From: Anaerobutyricum faecale
GTDB taxonomy: Bacteria; Bacillota; Clostridia; Lachnospirales; Lachnospiraceae
Assembly (NCBI GenBank): GCA_019119645.1
Contig: DWWR01000071.1
Location: 1 to 56,681, forward strand
Direction of reading: 5' to 3'
DNA: 56,681 nt
Both the position numbers and the translations under genes were made by a program. Of the stretch, positions 17,449-26,123 are shown in pieces. Position 1 is the first letter of the stretch. Each line of letters starts with the position of its first letter. The notes under the pieces were generated by a model. That model saw nothing but the letters and a program-made list of their open reading frames with translations, had not been told where the DNA came from and did not search any database.

Positions 17449-18378
17449 ATGAGCAGAAAAAGAGTAGTAGTGGCACTGGGTCACCGGGCGCTGGGGACCA
17501 CACTGCCGGAACAGTATGAGGCAACAAAGAGGACAGCAAAGATTCTTGCCAATCTGGTGGAGGCCGGAGCGGACATTGTGATTTCTCACAGCAATGCGCC
17601 GCAGGTGGGCATGATCCACACGGCCATGAATGAATTTGGCGCCAGAAGAGCAGACTATACACCGGCGCCGATGTCTGTATGTTCCGCCATGAGTCAGGGC
17701 TATATTGGTTATGACCTGCAGAATGCGCTTCGGGCGGAACTTTTGACAAGAGGAATCTCCAAGCCGGTCTGCACGATCATTACGCAGGTGATGGTAGATC
17801 CGTATGACGATGCGTTTTCCGAGCCGGTGAAGATCATCGGACGGCTTCTCACCAAGGAAGAGGCCGATAAAGAGGAGAAAAACGGCAACTATGTCACCGA
17901 GGTGGAAGGCGGATACCGCAGGATTGTGGCGGCTCCGAAGCCGCAGGGGATCATTGAGATCGATTCCATCCGGGCTCTGGCAGATGCAGGCCATGTGGTC
18001 ATTGCCTGTGGCGGAGGCGGTATTCCGGTACTTGCCCAGGGTGTGCAGTTAAAGGGTGCCAGCGCTATTATTGAGAAAGACTACGCCAGCGGACGTATGG
18101 CGGAGCTCCTCAATGCGGACGAGCTTATGATTCTCACCAGCGTGGAGCATGTTTCCATTGGATACAATACTTCTTCTGAGACTCCTCTTGGAGAGATCAC
18201 AGCAGAGCAGGCGAAGAAATATATTGATGAGAATCAGTTTGAGCCAAATACCATGCTCCCTAAGATGGAAGCAGGAGTATCCTTCCTGGAAAAGGGTACC
18301 GGACGAAGAGTGGTGATCACATCCATTGATAAGGCTTTGGAAGGATTCCTCGGAAAGACAGGAACTATTATCCGGTAA
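17449..18378 (+). CDS. arcC: Carbamate kinase family protein with altered motifs
   Basis: A 309-residue amino-acid-kinase-fold protein. Family members transfer phosphate between carbamoyl phosphate and ADP. The overall match is clear: SAMSQGYIGYDLQNAL, VIACGGGGIP, KDYASGRMAELLNAD, EITAEQAKKYI, MLPKMEAGVSFLE and VITSIDKA. The phosphate-binding loop reads ALGHRALG rather than the usual ALGGNAL, and HGNGPQVG is replaced by HSNAPQVG, so two conserved nucleotide-site loops differ. No arginine deiminase or ornithine carbamoyltransferase gene is near. It may be a divergent active kinase or one with another substrate. A beta-helix gene follows 36 bases later with its own Shine-Dalgarno site. Confidence 0.85.
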   Translation: MSRKRVVVALGHRALGTTLPEQYEATKRTAKILANLVEAGADIVISHSNAPQVGMIHTAMNEFGARRADYTPAPMSVCSAMSQGYIGYDLQNALRAELLTRGISKPVCTIITQVMVDPYDDAFSEPVKIIGRLLTKEEADKEEKNGNYVTEVEGGYRRIVAAPKPQGIIEIDSIRALADAGHVVIACGGGGIPVLAQGVQLKGASAIIEKDYASGRMAELLNADELMILTSVEHVSIGYNTSSETPLGEITAEQAKKYIDENQFEPNTMLPKMEAGVSFLEKGTGRRVVITSIDKALEGFLGKTGTIIR

Positions 18379-18414
18379 ATGGATGCGCACATGCTTTTTA
18401 AAAGGAGAAATATT

Positions 18415-19650
18415 ATGAAAAAGAAAAGAGAATGGCGGCGTCTGCTGCCGCTGGCCGCATTGATGTTCTGCTGTGCCATTGGATGGGGAATGTTTTCCGC
18501 TTCCGTTTCTGCCCATCAGGCAGGAGAGACAGTGATGGGCGGATGGAACCGGGTAGCAGGCACTTACAATGACAAGGGACAGATTGTCATGAATGTCTGC
18601 ACGGAAGATTATAAGACAAAAGGCGGCGATGTGATCAGGTATGCTCACGTGAATTCCAATGCGCTTTCTGCTCTGTGCAGCGGCAATGAGAAAAAGACCA
18701 TTGTGATTCCGTCCGGCTCCACGGTGGAACTTATAAATGGGATCCACCCGGGCAGCAATACGACGATCATCGCTGACGGCGCCACTCTGGTGATGAATGA
18801 GAAAGGCAAAGGGATTCTTGCCAGCAGACCGACGGCCACCGGCTATAAATCCATTCAGAATGTCCGGATCCAGGGGGGAACCTGGAAGCTGACCGATGAG
18901 GAGGGCAGTTGTTCTGTGATCCGGTTCAGCCATGGCAGCAATGTGGTGATCGATGGGGTCACCATCGTGTCCAACTACGAATCCCATGCCATTGAGCTTA
19001 TCGCCATGAAGAACACGACGGTCCAGAACAGTACCCTGAAAGTACAGGGGAAGGCCAATAAGAATTCCCTGGAGGAGGCTCTGCAGATTGACATCGCCAC
19101 TCCGAAGACAGCGCCTCCGCTGGTGCAGTACGGCGCCAAATATGTCAAGGGGCAGACCTGTAAGAATATTAAGATTCTTAATAATACCATCGAGGGCAGC
19201 CGGGGACTGTGTGTGAACTTTGACGGTGGCGACGGAAGAAAATATGTCAATAAGTTCCATGATAAGATTACGATCATCGGTAATACCATGACCGGTTACA
19301 GCGCCGAGGGCTGCGTGATCTATAACACCCTCAATGCAGTGGTGAAAAATAATACCATCACTTCCCACAGCACCCGCAAGACAAAGTCTTATTCCGTGGG
19401 TCTCAATATCACGGTGCAGGGCAAGGCGGCAAAGAAGCAGATGAAAAAGGCCAAAATCGTCGTGACCAACAATACCATTTACGGCGTGCGCCAGGGAATG
19501 CAGCTTGTGTCCCTGACTTCATCCAAATATAAGAAGGTCACCGTGAAGAATAACAAATGTTACGCGCCGAAAAAGAAGAACGCCATCATGCTCAGCAAGA
19601 AGGCAGCGAAAAAGATCGTAAACAAAAAGAATAAAATGTATAAGAGATAA
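18415..19650 (+). CDS. Secreted right-handed beta-helix protein (first of a tandem pair)
   Basis: 411 residues from ATG 18415, with AAAGGAGA seven bases upstream; an earlier in-frame ATG at 18379 is less well placed. A basic N-terminus and hydrophobic segment ending in SVSAHQA form a signal peptide. The body has short repeating strands (IKILNNTIEGSRG, ITIIGNTMTGYSAEG, VVKNNTITSHS, IVVTNNTIYGVRQG) typical of parallel beta-helix proteins such as pectate-lyase-like folds. No catalytic triad that I recognise is present. The C-terminus is very lysine-rich, which suggests binding to an anionic wall polymer. It is a close paralogue of the next gene. Confidence 0.85.
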   Translation: MKKKREWRRLLPLAALMFCCAIGWGMFSASVSAHQAGETVMGGWNRVAGTYNDKGQIVMNVCTEDYKTKGGDVIRYAHVNSNALSALCSGNEKKTIVIPSGSTVELINGIHPGSNTTIIADGATLVMNEKGKGILASRPTATGYKSIQNVRIQGGTWKLTDEEGSCSVIRFSHGSNVVIDGVTIVSNYESHAIELIAMKNTTVQNSTLKVQGKANKNSLEEALQIDIATPKTAPPLVQYGAKYVKGQTCKNIKILNNTIEGSRGLCVNFDGGDGRKYVNKFHDKITIIGNTMTGYSAEGCVIYNTLNAVVKNNTITSHSTRKTKSYSVGLNITVQGKAAKKQMKKAKIVVTNNTIYGVRQGMQLVSLTSSKYKKVTVKNNKCYAPKKKNAIMLSKKAAKKIVNKKNKMYKR

Positions 19651-19685
19651 CGATTTGCCCGAATGGCAGAAATCATAAGGCGGGA

Positions 19686-19720
19686 GGCCGCAGACCTGAG
19701 GGAGGGTCTGCGGCCTTTCT
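19686..19720 (+). terminator. Terminator between the two beta-helix genes
   Basis: A perfect 11-base stem GGCCGCAGACC (19686-19696) with GGTCTGCGGCC (19705-19715) is followed by TTTCT. It should limit read-through, so the second gene may need its own promoter or depend on leakage. Confidence 0.8.
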
Positions 19721-19750
19721 TCGAAGACAGGAATACAGAAAGGAGAAGAG

Positions 19751-21061
19751 ATGAATCGTTTGATAAGAAAGACAGAGGAACATGTATATCCCGGCAGAAC
19801 CGGGAGGTTTGCAGCCGCCGGTGCTGCCGGCAGCGTGAGCCCAGCAGCGGTCCGCACATTTTCAATCACATGGATGGCGATTATCGCATTTTTTGCGCTG
19901 GCGTTTCTTTTCCTGTGGAATACTCCGGTATCCGCAGCAAAGAAAAATCTGTCCGGTGTGGAAGTGATGGGAAGCAGAAAACAGCTGGCCGGCACCTTTA
20001 ATGACCAGGGCCAGATCGTGATGAATGTGTATACAAAAGGAAAGGGCGGCAGCAGTGCCGGATACTTAAATTCCAGCACGCTGAATACCTTATGCAGCGG
20101 TGACCAGCAGAAAACCATTGTCATTCCGGCAGGTTCCCGGGTGGAGCTTACCAACGTAGTGTATCTGGGAAGCAATACCACCATTATCGCCGACGGAGCC
20201 ACCATCGTCATGACTTCAAAAGATAAAGGAATCTTGTCCAACAAGCCGGAGGCGGTCAATTACAGGGCGCTGACCAACGTGAAGATTCAGGGAGGCACCT
20301 GGGAGATCACAGATAAGAAAGAATCCTGCTCTGTCATGGCTTTCAGCCATGGCAGCAATGTGACCATTGACGGGGTGACGATTTTATCCAATTATCAGTC
20401 TCACGCCATCGAGCTCATCGCCATGAAAAATACCACAGTGCAGAACAGCACTCTGAAGGTACAGGGCAGGAAGAAAAAGAAATCCGTGGAAGAAGCGCTG
20501 CAGATTGATGTGGCCGCGCCAAAAACCGCGCCGGTGCTGGTGCAGTACGGAAAGAAATATGTGAAAGGCCAGACCTGTAAAAATATCAAGGTGCTGAACA
20601 ACACCATCGAGGGCAGCCGGGGCGTCTGCGCCAACTATGCCACTGCCGATGGCAATAAATATAAGAATAAATTTCACGAAAACATCGTCATCAAAGGTAA
20701 TACTATCACCGGCTACAGTGCGGAGGGATGCACCCTCTATAATACCTTAAATGCAGTGGTGAAAAATAATACTATTACCACCTACAGCACCCGGAAAAAT
20801 GAATCCTACTCGGTGGGATTAAATATCACCATTCAGGGAAAGGCGGCTGCGAAGAAATTAAATAAATCAAAGGTGACCGTATCCGGCAACACAGTGTACG
20901 GATACCGCCAGGGCATCCAGGTAGTCACCCAGTCTTCTTCCCGCTATAAAAAGGCGGTGCTGAAGAAGAACAAAGCTTACGCTTCTTCCAAGAGCAGCGC
21001 CATCGTGACCAGCGGCGCCCGCAGCGTTACCAGTAAGGGAAACAGCGCAAACAAGCGCTGA
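19751..21061 (+). CDS. Secreted right-handed beta-helix protein (second of a tandem pair)
   Basis: 436 residues with AAGGAGAAGAG before the ATG. It is closely similar to the product at 18415 along most of its length (shared GSNTTIIADGAT, FSHGSNV, SNYxSHAIELIAMKNTTVQ, YSAEGC), so the pair arose by tandem duplication. The N-terminal region is longer (about 45 residues before the hydrophobic signal segment FFALAFLFLW), and the C-terminus has fewer lysines. The fold is a parallel beta-helix. The activity is unknown; a polysaccharide-binding or -cleaving role is inferred only from the fold. Confidence 0.85.
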   Translation: MNRLIRKTEEHVYPGRTGRFAAAGAAGSVSPAAVRTFSITWMAIIAFFALAFLFLWNTPVSAAKKNLSGVEVMGSRKQLAGTFNDQGQIVMNVYTKGKGGSSAGYLNSSTLNTLCSGDQQKTIVIPAGSRVELTNVVYLGSNTTIIADGATIVMTSKDKGILSNKPEAVNYRALTNVKIQGGTWEITDKKESCSVMAFSHGSNVTIDGVTILSNYQSHAIELIAMKNTTVQNSTLKVQGRKKKKSVEEALQIDVAAPKTAPVLVQYGKKYVKGQTCKNIKVLNNTIEGSRGVCANYATADGNKYKNKFHENIVIKGNTITGYSAEGCTLYNTLNAVVKNNTITTYSTRKNESYSVGLNITIQGKAAAKKLNKSKVTVSGNTVYGYRQGIQVVTQSSSRYKKAVLKKNKAYASSKSSAIVTSGARSVTSKGNSANKR

Positions 21062-21152
21062 GTTTTTCGGGGGCAAGGAGGTAGCAGACAGAAGGGATAA
21101 CACAGGAAAAGCAAACATCCAAAAAGAAAGAGAAAAAGAGGGGGCGGCAGTT

Positions 21153-22064
21153 ATGAAGATAAAAAGAATCCGGGCGGCATCGTTCAGTCCTACCGGCGGC
21201 ACAAAGCACATCGTCAATCTGCTGGCGGAGGAGATGGGAAAATGTCTGGCACTTCCGGTACATAGGATTTCCTTCACTCTGCCGGACGAGAGAAAAAAGA
21301 ACTATACATTTACGGAGGAAGATCTGCTGATCCTCGGTACGCCGGTTTACGCCGGGCGGATTCCCAACAAAATCCTCCCCGATGTGGACCAGAGCTTTGA
21401 GGGAAAACGCACGCCGGCCGTGGCAGTCAGCGTGTTCGGAAACAGGAATTATGACGACGGGCTCATGGAGCTGGCGCTGCTATTGGAGAATCACGGCTTC
21501 CATGTGGCTGCCGCCGCCGCGGCAGCGGCCCGCCACGCATTTTCCGACGATATCGGCGCCGGGCGGCCTGACCAGCAGGATGAAGAAGAACTGCGTGCCT
21601 TTGCCCGGCAGGCGGCAGAGAAAATAAAGGAACTGTCCGGAAAAGAAAAGATTGTCGGCGGCAAAAAGGCTGCCGGCGGCATCGGCTGTGGCCCGGAAGA
21701 CTCATCGGAGCAGCCGCCGGCCTCCTGCGGCGTATCGGCGCTTAAGATTGCCGGCCATAACCCGGTGGGGCCATACTATACGCCCCTGCGGGCCGACGGA
21801 AAACCGGCGAAATTCCTGAAAGCCAAACCAGTGACCGACGCAGACCGCTGCATTCAGTGCGGCGCCTGCGCGTCCGTCTGTCCTATGGGAAGCATCCGCA
21901 GGGATGACTGCTCGGTGGTGGAGGGCATCTGCATCAAATGTCAGGCGTGTATCCGTGCCTGTCCGACGCAGGCTAAATATTTTACAGACGAAGACTTCCT
22001 TTCCCATAAAGAGATGCTTAAGAATCATTATACGAGAAGAGCAGAGAATGCATTTTTCCTGTAA
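21153..22064 (+). CDS. EFR1-type flavodoxin-ferredoxin fusion protein
   Basis: 303 residues. The N-terminal half is flavodoxin-like: the FMN phosphate loop FSPTGGTKHI lies at residues 11-20, then LLILGTPVYAGRIPNKI. The C-terminal quarter carries two 4Fe-4S clusters, CIQCGACASVCP and CIKCQACIRACP. This matches the EFR1 family of electron carriers found in anaerobes. Between the halves lies an Ala-rich run and a Gly/Ser/Pro/Glu linker (about residues 165-205) that looks disordered. The partner enzyme is unknown; no redox enzyme is adjacent. A strong terminator follows. Confidence 0.9.
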   Translation: MKIKRIRAASFSPTGGTKHIVNLLAEEMGKCLALPVHRISFTLPDERKKNYTFTEEDLLILGTPVYAGRIPNKILPDVDQSFEGKRTPAVAVSVFGNRNYDDGLMELALLLENHGFHVAAAAAAAARHAFSDDIGAGRPDQQDEEELRAFARQAAEKIKELSGKEKIVGGKKAAGGIGCGPEDSSEQPPASCGVSALKIAGHNPVGPYYTPLRADGKPAKFLKAKPVTDADRCIQCGACASVCPMGSIRRDDCSVVEGICIKCQACIRACPTQAKYFTDEDFLSHKEMLKNHYTRRAENAFFL

Positions 22065-22114
22065 AAGAAGTTGATATACTGTATCATGGAGTTATTACAG
22101 GATGATATGATTTA

Positions 22115-22153
22115 CCCCGGTCTTGCCGTACAAACGGGAGACCGGGGCTTTTT
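22115..22153 (+). terminator. Terminator after the EFR1 gene
   Basis: CCCCGGTCT (22115-22123) pairs with AGACCGGGG (22139-22147), with a further inner pairing CCGT/ACGG, followed by CTTTTTCG. This is a strong intrinsic terminator. Confidence 0.9.
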
Positions 22154-22507
22154 CGCCTGCAGAAGCCGATTAAGGGGGAAGGATATACAGGAAAAATAAA
22201 TATCGTTGGCTTCTGCGAAGCTTTTATTTTATATCTATAAAAATTTTTATTTCATGGAAGATTTCACTTTCTTTCTTACCAGGAAGGCCGGCAAATTACT
22301 TTGTAGAATAATGATAAAAAATACTGCTTTTATTCACCATTTTTATGAATTAAGGCGGTATTTTTTTATAAATACAAATAAAATCATGGAAAAGTTAATA
22401 ACATCATGTCGGGATTTGTTGAATTTTTATCATTCTTGTGATAAAGTTAGAGGTGAGTTTTCTTAACAGGAACGATATGGATGTGCAGATTATAAGGTGG
22501 GATCAAA
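22154..22507. other. AT-rich gap before rpoN
   Basis: About 350 bases without a convincing gene; short frames at 22206 and 22438 lack ribosome-binding sites. An 8-base stem AATACTGC (22320-22327) with GCGGTATT (22355-22362), followed by a T-run, resembles a weak terminator or a leader structure. No clear -12/-24 promoter is visible. Confidence 0.4.
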
Positions 22508-23848
22508 ATGGAATTATCACAGCATGTCGCACTGGAGACGAAACAAATCCTTTGTCAGTCGCAGATTCAGTCTCTGGAGATTTTGGCGATGGACGCCATC
22601 GAGCTGGAAGAATTTTTGCAAAATGAATATATGAGTAATCCGCTGCTGGACTGTAATCTCGACAGTAGCGTTCCTTCTGGTATGGGGCAGGATGTCCGCT
22701 GGTTTGATCATGATACGCGAAAGAGAAGAAATCGCGGGGATGAGGATGAAGACTATGATTCGCGGAATAATCTTGCGGCGCCGGAGGAGGATTATCTGAA
22801 AAAGTATTTGTTAAGCCAGATTGAGATGAGCGCTTTTTCCGGCGAGGAGTGGAAGCTGGCGGGTTATCTGGTGGACTGCCTGGAAGATGACGGCTTTTTC
22901 CGGATGAGTATAGAAGAGACGGCAAAACTTACCGGCGTACCGGAACAGACTGTGGAAAGAGTCCTGGCCAGGCTGAAAGATCTGGAACCCTTTGGTGTGT
23001 TTGCTTCCGGGCTTTCGGAATGTCTTTTAAAGCAGCTGGAAGTCATGGGCGAAGAAGATGAGGGTTTGAAACTGGTGGTGAGCCGGTATCTGCCGGAGGT
23101 CAGCGAAGGAAAAATCAGTGTTATTTCCAGACAGACTGGTCTTTCCACAGCGCAGATACGGAAGTACATCGCCCGGATTGCAAAACTGAATCCGAAACCT
23201 CTCTCCGGGCTTCAGCAGACGGAAGTCAATTATATTGTGCCGGATATCATCTATGATTTCAGAAATGGCCAGTGGGAGATTTCCATTAATGATCGCTGGT
23301 CCGGCAATTATCATGTCAATGATCAATATGTGGCTATGATGCACAGTTCAACAGATGCGGAACTGACGGGTTATTTCAAAAAGAATCTGGACCGGTGCCG
23401 GTTCATTTTAAACAGTGTGGAACAGAGAAGGGAGACCATGAAGTCCATTGCCCGGGCAATCCTTGGAAGGCAGGAAGCATATTTTTCGGGCAGGGGGAAT
23501 CCGGCTCCCATGACCATGTGCGCCCTGGCGGAGGAACTTCATGTACATCCGTCCACGGTGAGCCGTGCGGTGCGGGGAAAATACGTGAAATCGCCGGCGG
23601 GCACAATCCTCATGAAAAAGCTGTTTGCAGGCACTGTATCCTGCGAGAGAGGAGAGGAACTTTCCGCAGGACATATCAAAGACCGGATCAAGTCCCTGGT
23701 GGACGGTGAGGACAAGCGCAGGCCGTACAGTGATGCCAGACTGGTGGAATTGCTGGTGGCTGAAGGTATTCATATTTCCAGAAGAGCGGTGGCCAAATAC
23801 CGGGATGAATTATGGATCAAGAGCAGCTTTGACCGGAAAATACGATAA
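22508..23848 (+). CDS. rpoN: RNA polymerase sigma-54 factor
   Basis: A 446-residue alternative sigma factor that recognises -24/-12 promoters and needs an AAA+ activator. Region I is seen at the start (LETKQILCQSQIQSLEILAM). The core-binding domain follows, then the helix-turn-helix ALAEELHVHPSTVSRAVRGK. The C-terminal RpoN box SRRAVAKYRD (424-433) is close to the canonical ARRTVAKYRE. The length is slightly short for the family (about 460-480). No enhancer-binding activator gene lies in the window, so its regulon must be elsewhere. Confidence 0.95.
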   Translation: MELSQHVALETKQILCQSQIQSLEILAMDAIELEEFLQNEYMSNPLLDCNLDSSVPSGMGQDVRWFDHDTRKRRNRGDEDEDYDSRNNLAAPEEDYLKKYLLSQIEMSAFSGEEWKLAGYLVDCLEDDGFFRMSIEETAKLTGVPEQTVERVLARLKDLEPFGVFASGLSECLLKQLEVMGEEDEGLKLVVSRYLPEVSEGKISVISRQTGLSTAQIRKYIARIAKLNPKPLSGLQQTEVNYIVPDIIYDFRNGQWEISINDRWSGNYHVNDQYVAMMHSSTDAELTGYFKKNLDRCRFILNSVEQRRETMKSIARAILGRQEAYFSGRGNPAPMTMCALAEELHVHPSTVSRAVRGKYVKSPAGTILMKKLFAGTVSCERGEELSAGHIKDRIKSLVDGEDKRRPYSDARLVELLVAEGIHISRRAVAKYRDELWIKSSFDRKIR

Positions 23849-24030
23849 AACAGTCAGGAATATTGTGAAAATTAAAAGAATTCTTAGAAATAAATGAAAT
23901 ATATAGTAGAATTGATTTATTCGTAATGTAGCTATGAAAATCAAAGGAGCAATAGATAGAGAACTTTCCTTATTGTATAGGGTAAAACGAATTGCCCAAA
24001 AAGTTATGTTGTTAAAGTAGGTTTTTATAA

Positions 24031-24066
24031 AAAATTCCGCCAGCCAAAAGACTGACGGAATTTTTT
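24031..24066. terminator. Bidirectional terminator after rpoN
   Basis: AAAATTCCGCCAG (24031-24043) pairs with CTGACGGAATTTT (from 24052) with one mismatch, and has A- and T-runs on its two sides. It sits between rpoN and the convergent membrane-protein gene and can serve both. Confidence 0.85.
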
Positions 24067-24111
24067 ATTACGGGGCATCGATATCATAGAATATCGATAC
24101 TATGATCATTG

Positions 24112-25770
24112 TTATTGGGCGGTGGCGTCTTCTTCCAGGATTTTCACCACACTGCAGCGGTCGCTGCCTTCGGTGTATTCCAGGGTGATACTGTCTCCCA
24201 TATTATAGCGGATGACAGAGAGGTTCTCCGCCACATTGACATCATAAATCGTATCGGACTGGTCCAGAAGCAGATAGTAGTGGGAGTTGCCTTCCACGAC
24301 ACTTTCGGCAATCTTGCGGATGGTGCCGGTGACAGTTTTTGTCTCTTTCTCCTCCGGCTGCGTTTCGCTGGTCTCAATGCCGTTGTCGGCCATGAGACTT
24401 TTGTAGGCGGCTTCGCATTCCACCACAGAGTTGCCGGTGGCGACAATCTGGTAATTCTGGACATTGACCATGGCATACATTTTTACCAGACCGGCAGCGT
24501 CTTTCAGCGCCATGAGATAGGTCGGTTCATTGTCAATATTCAGGAGAAGAGGGAAGGCGGATTTATAACCGAGGTTCTGTACTTTACCTTCCGCCGACGC
24601 CATGGCGGAATCCTCGATGGCCCCTTCGACCTCATAGTAGCGGGTCTCCATGGTCCGCTGATTCATGAGGACAAATCCCACGTTGGACTGGTCACTGGTG
24701 ATGGAAGTGACGCCGGTGTATACCCAGACATCATCTCCGATGGCAAGATAGTTGTAGCCGTTGGTGGTGACCAGGCAGTCCCGCTGACTGATCACGCTGT
24801 TGATATAGCCGTGTTTTAAGGTTCCGTAATAATCATAAAGCTGAATCAGGAGGTCTGCCCGGTATACCTGATCCACCCAGCCGGGAACGTCTTCCACAGC
24901 ATAATCCGTACATTCCCCGGTGATGGCGTTACAGATGACCACATTGCCGATGGTCTGTCCGCCGAAGAGACCGATGTTATACTTTTTCGTGCTGCAGATC
25001 CAGTACGGCGTACCGTTGTCATCCACTTCAAAGCTGATGTTATCAAAGATATAGGTCGGATATTTAAACCGCAGGTGACGGTACAGATTCCGGCCGAAAT
25101 GGTCATACGGCGTATATTTCATACCTTCATCGAGACGGACAAGTTTGGTCTCCTGGGTTGCCATATCAATCATGATATAGGCCGGGATGCCGTCCTTCCG
25201 GTTGGTGAACCATTTGATGATATCGGCATATTTCAGCGGTGTGATCCGTACCGGGGTATCATTGTAGTTGCTCTGGGTATAGAGCTCCGCCACCTCAAAC
25301 TGGGAGGCCAGATCCACAAGACTTCCCATCTTTCTCTCACCGAGAAGCTCTGCGGACGCCCGGTCCAGAAGAGGAATCTGATCATAGGAAATCTGGGTGA
25401 TATCTTTGGAGAACTCTCCGGTCTCCACGGTCATAAGCTTCTGATAACGGGAAGCATTGATGATCGGGGAAGATAGCAGGGTACCCGCTCCGTAGATAAT
25501 GAGCAGCAGCAGGATAATGCCTGCCAGAATCTTAAAGAGGGCAGTATTTAATAGTTTTCCTGCCTGTACAGGGTTCTTCCGGCCGCCGTTGGTGTGAAAC
25601 TTCTGAACTACATATAGAATAAGAAGAATCACCGGAATTGCAATGATAAACTTCCAGATGGAAGCGTTGTGGATGTTGATGGCCGGCAGCGCAAAATAAT
25701 AGTAGATGGCTGCCAGTACCACGATCACCGCGATGATCATACATTTATTCAGTTTTTTGCTTTTTTTCAT
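24112..25770 (-). CDS. Membrane protein of unknown function
   Basis: I start at 25770, where AAAGGAGT precedes an ATG for MKKSKKLNK; the frame is open further upstream but without a site. The 552-residue product has three hydrophobic helices within the first 130 residues (MIIAVIVVLAAIYYYFALP, IWKFIIAIPVILLILYVV, ILAGIILLLLIIYGAG). A large extracytoplasmic part of about 400 residues follows, with many Tyr/Asp/Thr. The last about 90 residues (TVTGTIRKIAESVVEG, YLLLDQSDTIYDVNV, GDSITLEY) look like an OB-type beta-barrel. I do not recognise the family and assign no function. Its promoter faces that of the EutP-like gene. Confidence 0.8.
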   Translation of the reverse strand: MKKSKKLNKCMIIAVIVVLAAIYYYFALPAINIHNASIWKFIIAIPVILLILYVVQKFHTNGGRKNPVQAGKLLNTALFKILAGIILLLLIIYGAGTLLSSPIINASRYQKLMTVETGEFSKDITQISYDQIPLLDRASAELLGERKMGSLVDLASQFEVAELYTQSNYNDTPVRITPLKYADIIKWFTNRKDGIPAYIMIDMATQETKLVRLDEGMKYTPYDHFGRNLYRHLRFKYPTYIFDNISFEVDDNGTPYWICSTKKYNIGLFGGQTIGNVVICNAITGECTDYAVEDVPGWVDQVYRADLLIQLYDYYGTLKHGYINSVISQRDCLVTTNGYNYLAIGDDVWVYTGVTSITSDQSNVGFVLMNQRTMETRYYEVEGAIEDSAMASAEGKVQNLGYKSAFPLLLNIDNEPTYLMALKDAAGLVKMYAMVNVQNYQIVATGNSVVECEAAYKSLMADNGIETSETQPEEKETKTVTGTIRKIAESVVEGNSHYYLLLDQSDTIYDVNVAENLSVIRYNMGDSITLEYTEGSDRCSVVKILEEDATAQ

Positions 25771-25906
25771 ATGACTCCTTTCGTGTGTTTCCTTCATACA
25801 GGGTGAAATCCGGCGTGCGGAGCCGTGGCTGTACGGAACCGGAGAAAGGTGAATCATCTGTCCGCCGGCCGTGGAACCCGCGCGCTGGTAAATCTGCTGT
25901 GAAAAA

Positions 25907-25935
25907 AGTATAATACTTTCCCATGGGTTTGTCCA
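25907..25935 (-). promoter_or_regulatory. Promoter of the unknown membrane protein gene
   Basis: On the minus strand TGGACA (25930-25935) and TATACT (25907-25912) are 17 bases apart. This gives an untranslated leader of about 130 bases before the start at 25770. I recognise no riboswitch in that leader. Confidence 0.6.
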
Positions 25936-26010
25936 GATAAAACCGGTTTTTCCTTCCGGTAAACAGGGTGTTTTCATAAGGATAAGTTATTACACATAAC
26001 AGAAATCTAT

Positions 26011-26039
26011 TTTACAATCTTAAAAAAAAGTGTTATATT
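26011..26039 (+). promoter_or_regulatory. Promoter of the EutP-like gene
   Basis: TTTACA (26011-26016) and TATATT (26034-26039) have a 17-base spacing, about 85 bases before the start at 26124. Confidence 0.6.
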
Positions 26040-26123
26040 ATTAAATATATCAAAAGCTGGATGCCGCCGGCAGAGAGGCTGAAGTTTGCCGGTGACAGTA
26101 TTGGGTCAGGGAGGAAACGTATC

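Noticed and set aside
22206..22466. 86-codon frame before rpoN
   Set aside because: AT-rich, no ribosome-binding site and low-complexity Phe/Lys composition.
23934..24020. 28-codon frame after rpoN
   Set aside because: No ribosome-binding site and no recognisable features; just before the terminator.
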